9,382 bases of DNA from Selenomonadaceae bacterium (GTDB lineage: Bacteria > Bacillota > Negativicutes > Selenomonadales > Selenomonadaceae), in contig JAFTEG010000254.1 in assembly GCA_017453765.1 (NCBI GenBank), positions 1 to 9,382 of the forward strand, given 5' to 3'. Made by a program: the position numbers and the translations under genes. Of this stretch, positions 5,334 to 9,382 are shown in pieces. The notes under the pieces are model-generated. The model had not been told where the DNA came from. It did not search any database and saw only the letters and a list, made by a program, of their open reading frames with translations. Each line of letters starts with the position of its first letter. The stretch's first letter is position 1.

Positions 5334-8021
5334 GTGGTCAGCATTTCCGCCATCACTTCGGTTTATATTGAAAAAGTCCGCCGACTTCTTTTAAGCGCAG
5401 AGAATAATTCTCTTGAAAAGCAGTTAAGAAATTTGCGGCGCGAATATAAGGGGACTGACAAGGCAACGGCAATTTCTTTTGTAGAAAAATCGCTGGAAAC
5501 ATTTTTGGATTTTCACGGCGTGGACATTGATAATCTTGAACAGCTGAAACAGACAAGTCGCGTAAGTTACCTTATGAAAGTTGCCGAATCTATGTACGAT
5601 CCCGCCGAGCAATTTGAGTGGATTGACGAAACTTTTGAAGATGTTTTCGACGCTGATTTTGAAGATGACACGGAATTTTTTGAGCGCGTTTTGGCGTTTG
5701 CACAAGCCGGTGACATAGACGCAATGGATTTTGTCGGCGTACTTTACAGCGTAGGTCAAGGCGTGGCGCAGGACGAATCACAGGCATTTGAATGGTTTGA
5801 AAAAGCCGCCGCTGCAGACAACATTATTGCCATGAGTCACCTTGCCGAATGTTACCGATTTGGTACCGGAACTTCAAAAAATCTTAAAAAAGCTGTAGAG
5901 TGGTACAAAAAAGCCGCCAATGCTGGTGAAGTTGAAGCAATGGTCTCTCTCGGCGCAATGTATTTCAGAGGTCAAGGCGTTGAAGAAGACGAAAAAGCGG
6001 CTTTTAACTGGGCAATGAAAGCCGCCGAACTTGGACACGTAACGGCAATGAATAACGTGGCTTTTCAATACAGACACGGACTCGGCGTCGAACAAAATTC
6101 AGCTAAGGCGGTTGAATGGTACATAAAGGCGGCTGACGGCGGTAATTATTCGGCAATGTGTGAACTTGCTGAAATGTACATAAAAGGTGAAGGCATTGAG
6201 CAGGACGAAGATCGAGCGCTTGAACTTTACAAAAAAGCCGCTAAAAATGACTATGAAGATGCCTTTAGTCCTTTGGGTGAGATATATTATTCAAGGAAAA
6301 ATTATAAAAAAGCGTTTGAATGGTTCACAAAGGCGACTGAAAATGACAGCCTTGTCGCTATGTGCTATCTCGGTATGATGTACGAATACGGCGAAGGCGT
6401 CGAGCAGGACGACGTCAAATCTTTTGAATGGTACAAAAAGGCGGCTGATAAAGGTGACTCTTTTGCAATGGCTGAAATTGCACGCAGATATGCTGAAGGG
6501 CGCGGCGTTGAAGAAAGTTTTAATAACGCAGTTTTCTGGTATGAAAAAGCTGTTGATAACGGTGAAGAAGATGCCGTAGCCGAACTTGGCGAATTGTATT
6601 ACGACAGTGAATATTACACGAAGGCGTTTAAATATTTTAAGCGTGCCGCCGAAAACGGAGAGCCGCAATATATGAATCGTATAGGCGTCATGTACTCGGC
6701 GGGCAAAGGTGTTTCAAAGGATATACATGAAGCCGTAATGTGGTATCGCAAGGCGGCTGAAAACGGTTATGCGTGGGGCATGTACAATCTTGCCGTCAAT
6801 TACAAAGACGGCGGAGGTTTAAGACAAAATTCGGACGAAGCAATAAATTGGTTTAAAAAAGCCGCCGAAAACGGTATTGATGACGCGTTTGTTGAACTCG
6901 GCGCACTTTATTATAAAACCGAAAATTATAATTCGGCTTTTTATTGGTACAAACAAGGTGCCGAAAAAGGTGACGTAAACTGTATGAATGCCGTCGGCAA
7001 TATGTACTACAGCGGAAAAGGCGTCATGCAAGATTATGCTAAATCCGTAAATTGGTACCGCAAGGCGGCTAATAAAGGTTATGCGTGGGCTATGTACAAT
7101 CTTGCCGGCAATTACAGAGACGGTAAAGGTATTGCCAAAAATTCGGACGAGGCAATAAATTGGTTTAAAAAAGCCGCCGAAAACGGTATTGATGACGCCT
7201 TTGTCGAAATCGGCGATATTTACTATGACAAAGAAAATTATACGCAGGCTTTTCATTGGTTTAAAAAAGCCGCCGAAAACGGTGACGCCGCATGTATGAA
7301 TGCCGTAGGCAACAGATTTTACAGCGGCGAAGGCGTCACGCAAAATTATACCGCCGCCGTAAATTGGTATCGACGTGCTATGGACGGCGGAAATATTTGG
7401 GCAATACACAATCTAGGCTCTTGCTATTATCACGGTCACGGCGTTGAAGTGAATATGTCAAAAGCTCTTGAGTTATTCACTGAGGCGGCACAAAAAGGCA
7501 ATGCAAGTTCCATGTTGTACTTGGGATATATGTATCAAGAAGGCATTGCCGTTGCTCAAAATTACGGTCAAGCCCGCTCTTGGTATGAAAAATCCCGTGA
7601 CGCAGGTAACGGCGACGCTCAACAATACATTAACGATCTTGATGAAGAAATAAAAAAATCTACGCAAAAAAGTGGCGGCGGGTGTTTCATTACAACGGCA
7701 GTTTGTAAAAGTTTAAAAAAGCCCGATGACTGCGCCGAACTTACTGCATTTAGAAATTTCCGTGACAGCTGGCTTATCAATCAGCCGAATGGAAAAAATT
7801 TAATCAATCAGTACTACCAAATTGCGCCGAAAATTGTTGACAAAATAAATTCTTGCGCCGATGCTAACCGGATTTATATGAGTATCTGGGCGAAATATCT
7901 TTCAAAATGCCTTGCGCTTATTGAAAGCGGACAAAATCAAGCTTGTATGGACGCTTACAGAGATATGGTTAAAAATCTTGAAAAAAAATATTTGAAGGGT
8001 AAAAATATAGTTAAAGCGTAA
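5334..8021 (+). CDS. Rear part of the GTPase fusion: G-domain end, 18 Sel1 repeats and CFI-box C-terminal domain
   Basis: This 895-codon frame can start at GTG 5334, but no good ribosome binding site precedes it; it is best read as the in-frame continuation of the interrupted GTPase. Residues 1-20 hold the G5-like SISA and the helix VYIEKV, matching GTSA and FYLEKV in the first GTPase. Residues 20-127 resemble the segment just after that G domain (for example LDFHGVDIDNLEQL). Residues 128-759 are 18 Sel1-type repeats of 36 or 32 aa with the core pattern AM..LG.MY..G.GV.......A..WY.KAA..G. Such solenoids usually bind proteins and act as scaffolds. After a GGG linker, a CFI-box C-terminal domain (CFITTAVCKSL from Cys 784, then LTAFRNFRDSWL and a YYQIAPKIV motif) runs to about 893. 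The Sel1 array takes the place of the dynamin stalk. Domain calls are firm; function and independent expression are not known. Confidence 0.85.
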   Translation: MVSISAITSVYIEKVRRLLLSAENNSLEKQLRNLRREYKGTDKATAISFVEKSLETFLDFHGVDIDNLEQLKQTSRVSYLMKVAESMYDPAEQFEWIDETFEDVFDADFEDDTEFFERVLAFAQAGDIDAMDFVGVLYSVGQGVAQDESQAFEWFEKAAAADNIIAMSHLAECYRFGTGTSKNLKKAVEWYKKAANAGEVEAMVSLGAMYFRGQGVEEDEKAAFNWAMKAAELGHVTAMNNVAFQYRHGLGVEQNSAKAVEWYIKAADGGNYSAMCELAEMYIKGEGIEQDEDRALELYKKAAKNDYEDAFSPLGEIYYSRKNYKKAFEWFTKATENDSLVAMCYLGMMYEYGEGVEQDDVKSFEWYKKAADKGDSFAMAEIARRYAEGRGVEESFNNAVFWYEKAVDNGEEDAVAELGELYYDSEYYTKAFKYFKRAAENGEPQYMNRIGVMYSAGKGVSKDIHEAVMWYRKAAENGYAWGMYNLAVNYKDGGGLRQNSDEAINWFKKAAENGIDDAFVELGALYYKTENYNSAFYWYKQGAEKGDVNCMNAVGNMYYSGKGVMQDYAKSVNWYRKAANKGYAWAMYNLAGNYRDGKGIAKNSDEAINWFKKAAENGIDDAFVEIGDIYYDKENYTQAFHWFKKAAENGDAACMNAVGNRFYSGEGVTQNYTAAVNWYRRAMDGGNIWAIHNLGSCYYHGHGVEVNMSKALELFTEAAQKGNASSMLYLGYMYQEGIAVAQNYGQARSWYEKSRDAGNGDAQQYINDLDEEIKKSTQKSGGGCFITTAVCKSLKKPDDCAELTAFRNFRDSWLINQPNGKNLINQYYQIAPKIVDKINSCADANRIYMSIWAKYLSKCLALIESGQNQACMDAYRDMVKNLEKKYLKGKNIVKA
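5715..7610 (+). repeat. Coding Sel1 repeat array with a 312-bp super-period
   Basis: Eighteen consecutive units fill this stretch: 14 of 108 bp and 4 of 96 bp. From 6039 on, the short unit recurs every third position, giving super-units that start at 6039, 6351, 6663, 6975 and 7287, exactly 312 bp apart. The final set has three long units. The short units (for example EDAFSPLGEIYYSRKNYKKAFEW) lack the G.GV loop and look like plain TPRs. A 47-bp run at 6840-6886 is repeated without change at 7152-7198, which shows that the array grew by duplication of 312-bp blocks. Confidence 0.88.
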
Positions 8022-8110
8022 AATTAAGGCGTAAAGATAACGCGCCATGCTCAATTCAAATTTCATTAAGCGCAAATAAAAACTCATGTCACTAAAAATT
8101 TTTAAAGACA

Positions 8111-8137
8111 TTGCAAACTTTCAGAAAACATTATAAT
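8111..8137 (+). promoter_or_regulatory. Possible sigma-70-type promoter of pyruvate kinase
   Basis: TTGCAA at 8111-8116 and TATAAT at 8132-8137 are separated by 15 bp, shorter than the ideal 17. TAATAT at 8134-8139 would give 17 bp. The -10 box is perfect and lies a suitable distance upstream of the ribosome binding site. The rest of the 8022-8167 spacer is AT-rich, and I see no clear terminator or RNA gene in it. Confidence 0.5.
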
Positions 8138-8167
8138 ATTAAGTCAAAATATTGGGGAGGTTTTGCA

Positions 8168-9382
8168 ATGTTTAAAAAGACGAAAATTATCTGCACGCAG
8201 GGTCCCGCCACTGACGGCGAAGGCATTATCGAACAGCTGATTTTAAACGGCATGAACTGCGCGCGCTTTAACTTTTCGCACGGTACGCACGAAGAGCATC
8301 AAAAACGCATTGACGCGGTTAAGGCGGCGGCAAAAAAGACGGATCGCGTAATTTCGCTTATCCTTGACACTAAAGGTCCCGAAATGCGTCTCGGCGAATT
8401 TGCCTCAGGCAGTGTTCAGCTTACGGCGGGAAATAAATTCGTACTTACGCAATCGGACGATCCCGGCGACGAAACTCATGTTTCCGTAAATCACAAACTG
8501 CTTTACACCGAAGTTAAAGCCGGCGACAAACTTCTTTTGAGTGACGGTCTTGTCGAATTGCAGGTTGATGAAATTGTTGATAAGGACATTCATACGACGA
8601 TTTTAAATTCCGGCAAAATGAGTACGCGTAAACGTGTTGCCGCGCCCGGCGTTGCACTCGGTCTTCCCGCAATTTCCGAACAGGACGAAAAAGATATTAT
8701 CTTCGGCATACAAAACCATATGGACTTCGTTGCGGCAAGTTTCATTCAGCGCGCGTCCGACGTTGAGGAAATTCGTAAGCTTATCGCGCGGCACGGCGGG
8801 CAAATGGAGATTATTCCTAAAATAGAAAATCTTGCCGGCGTGAAAAATATCGACGACATTATCGCGGTGTCCGACGGCATTATGGTTGCACGCGGCGATT
8901 TGGGTGTTGAAATTCCCGCTGAAGAAGTGCCGATTATTCAGAAAGAAATTATTAAAAAATGTAACGCGGTAGGCAAGCCGGTTATCGTCGCTACGCAAAT
9001 GCTTGAGTCGATGACGGTAAATCCGCGTCCTACACGTGCGGAAGTTTCAGACGTCGGCAATGCGATTTGGGACGGCGCAGATGTCATTATGCTTAGCGGC
9101 GAAACGGCAAGCGGCAATTATCCCGTCGAGGCCGCCGCAACAATGTCAAAAATTGCCAAGCGCGTCGAAGAGTCAATCGAGTACGAAACAATTTTCATGA
9201 ATCGCGGCATTGCAAAAAAATATTCGCAGACCGACGCTATTGCTCACGCCACCGTGCAGCTTGCCTACGAACTCAACGCGACGGCGATTATCACGCCCAC
9301 AAAGTCAGGTTATACCACGCGCAGTGTTTCTAAATATCGTCCGCAAGCCATGATTATCGCCTTTACGCCGAATCAGACTTTG
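8168..9382 (+). CDS. pyk: Pyruvate kinase, 3' end outside the window
   Basis: Pyruvate kinase transfers phosphate from phosphoenolpyruvate to ADP in the last step of glycolysis, in the cytoplasm. ATG 8168 follows GGGGAGG (8154-8160) at 7 nt. The 405 codons present cover the barrel (A), the lid (B) and the start of the C domain; the family is usually 470-590 aa, so at least 65 residues are cut off by the window edge. Visible motifs are KTKIICTQGPAT at the N-terminus, CARFNFSHG (substrate and potassium site), LDTKGPEMR, the active-site block IIPKIEN with Lys 218, SDGIMVARGDLGVEIP (metal and nucleotide site), ATQMLESM, and NPRPTRAEVSDV with IMLSGETA. All key residues appear intact. Small departures are TQGP for the common TIGP, and LAG after KIEN where QEG or REG is usual. 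The gene has its own promoter candidate and is probably not part of the GTPase module. Confidence 0.97.
   Translation, partial: MFKKTKIICTQGPATDGEGIIEQLILNGMNCARFNFSHGTHEEHQKRIDAVKAAAKKTDRVISLILDTKGPEMRLGEFASGSVQLTAGNKFVLTQSDDPGDETHVSVNHKLLYTEVKAGDKLLLSDGLVELQVDEIVDKDIHTTILNSGKMSTRKRVAAPGVALGLPAISEQDEKDIIFGIQNHMDFVAASFIQRASDVEEIRKLIARHGGQMEIIPKIENLAGVKNIDDIIAVSDGIMVARGDLGVEIPAEEVPIIQKEIIKKCNAVGKPVIVATQMLESMTVNPRPTRAEVSDVGNAIWDGADVIMLSGETASGNYPVEAAATMSKIAKRVEESIEYETIFMNRGIAKKYSQTDAIAHATVQLAYELNATAIITPTKSGYTTRSVSKYRPQAMIIAFTPNQTL

Noticed and set aside
6819..7409. 196-codon open frame on the - strand with internal repeats
   Set aside because: Its repeats (GGFFKP-type) mirror the Sel1 coding repeats on the + strand. 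The open frame follows from the codon pattern of the array.
5715..7610. Regularly spaced repeats as a CRISPR array
   Set aside because: The repeats are coding, in frame, contiguous and give clear Sel1 units; there are no spacers.
8027..8046. Weak hairpin after the Sel1 gene (GCGT pairing with ACGC)
   Set aside because: The stem is only about four pairs and no T run follows, so I do not call it a terminator.
8603..8998. 131-codon open frame on the - strand
   Set aside because: It is antisense to the conserved pyruvate kinase barrel and shows no family motif.

Overview
The window reads as a chromosomal segment of a moderately low-GC bacterium, probably a Bacillota member. The class Negativicutes is a guess from the style of the pyruvate kinase and the TTG/GTG starts with strong AGGAGG-type ribosome binding sites; the sequence does not prove it. 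All convincing genes lie on the + strand.

Region 1 (1-4110) is a tight three-gene operon. It starts with a large dynamin-like GTPase that is open at the left edge of the window. Two small paralogous proteins follow. They share an almost identical N-terminal domain and a similar C-terminal helix but differ in the middle: one has a soluble segment, the other a two-helix transmembrane hairpin. Each downstream gene has a Shine-Dalgarno sequence overlapping the stop codon of the gene before it.

Region 2 (4091-4170) holds 2.5 copies of a 23-bp tandem repeat. The array starts inside the 3' end of the third gene and runs into a hairpin that looks like an intrinsic terminator.

Region 3 (4212-8021) is a second dynamin-like GTPase fused in frame to 18 Sel1-type repeats and a C-terminal CFI-box domain. 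A single in-frame TAA at 5319-5321, inside the GTPase domain, splits it into a 369-codon front part and a long rear part that could start at GTG 5334. No frameshift occurs, and homology to the first GTPase continues straight across the stop. It is therefore either a very recent nonsense mutation, a sequencing error, or a stop that is bypassed.

Region 4 (8022-9382) is a 146-bp spacer with a possible promoter and a strong ribosome binding site, then the 5' 405 codons of pyruvate kinase, a housekeeping gene that probably marks the edge of the accessory module.

Together, regions 1 and 3 look like one functional module: two related dynamin-type GTPases, a small membrane protein, its soluble sibling, and a Sel1 scaffold. 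A membrane-remodelling, stress or defence role is plausible by analogy with other multi-gene bacterial dynamin systems, but nothing in the window proves it.
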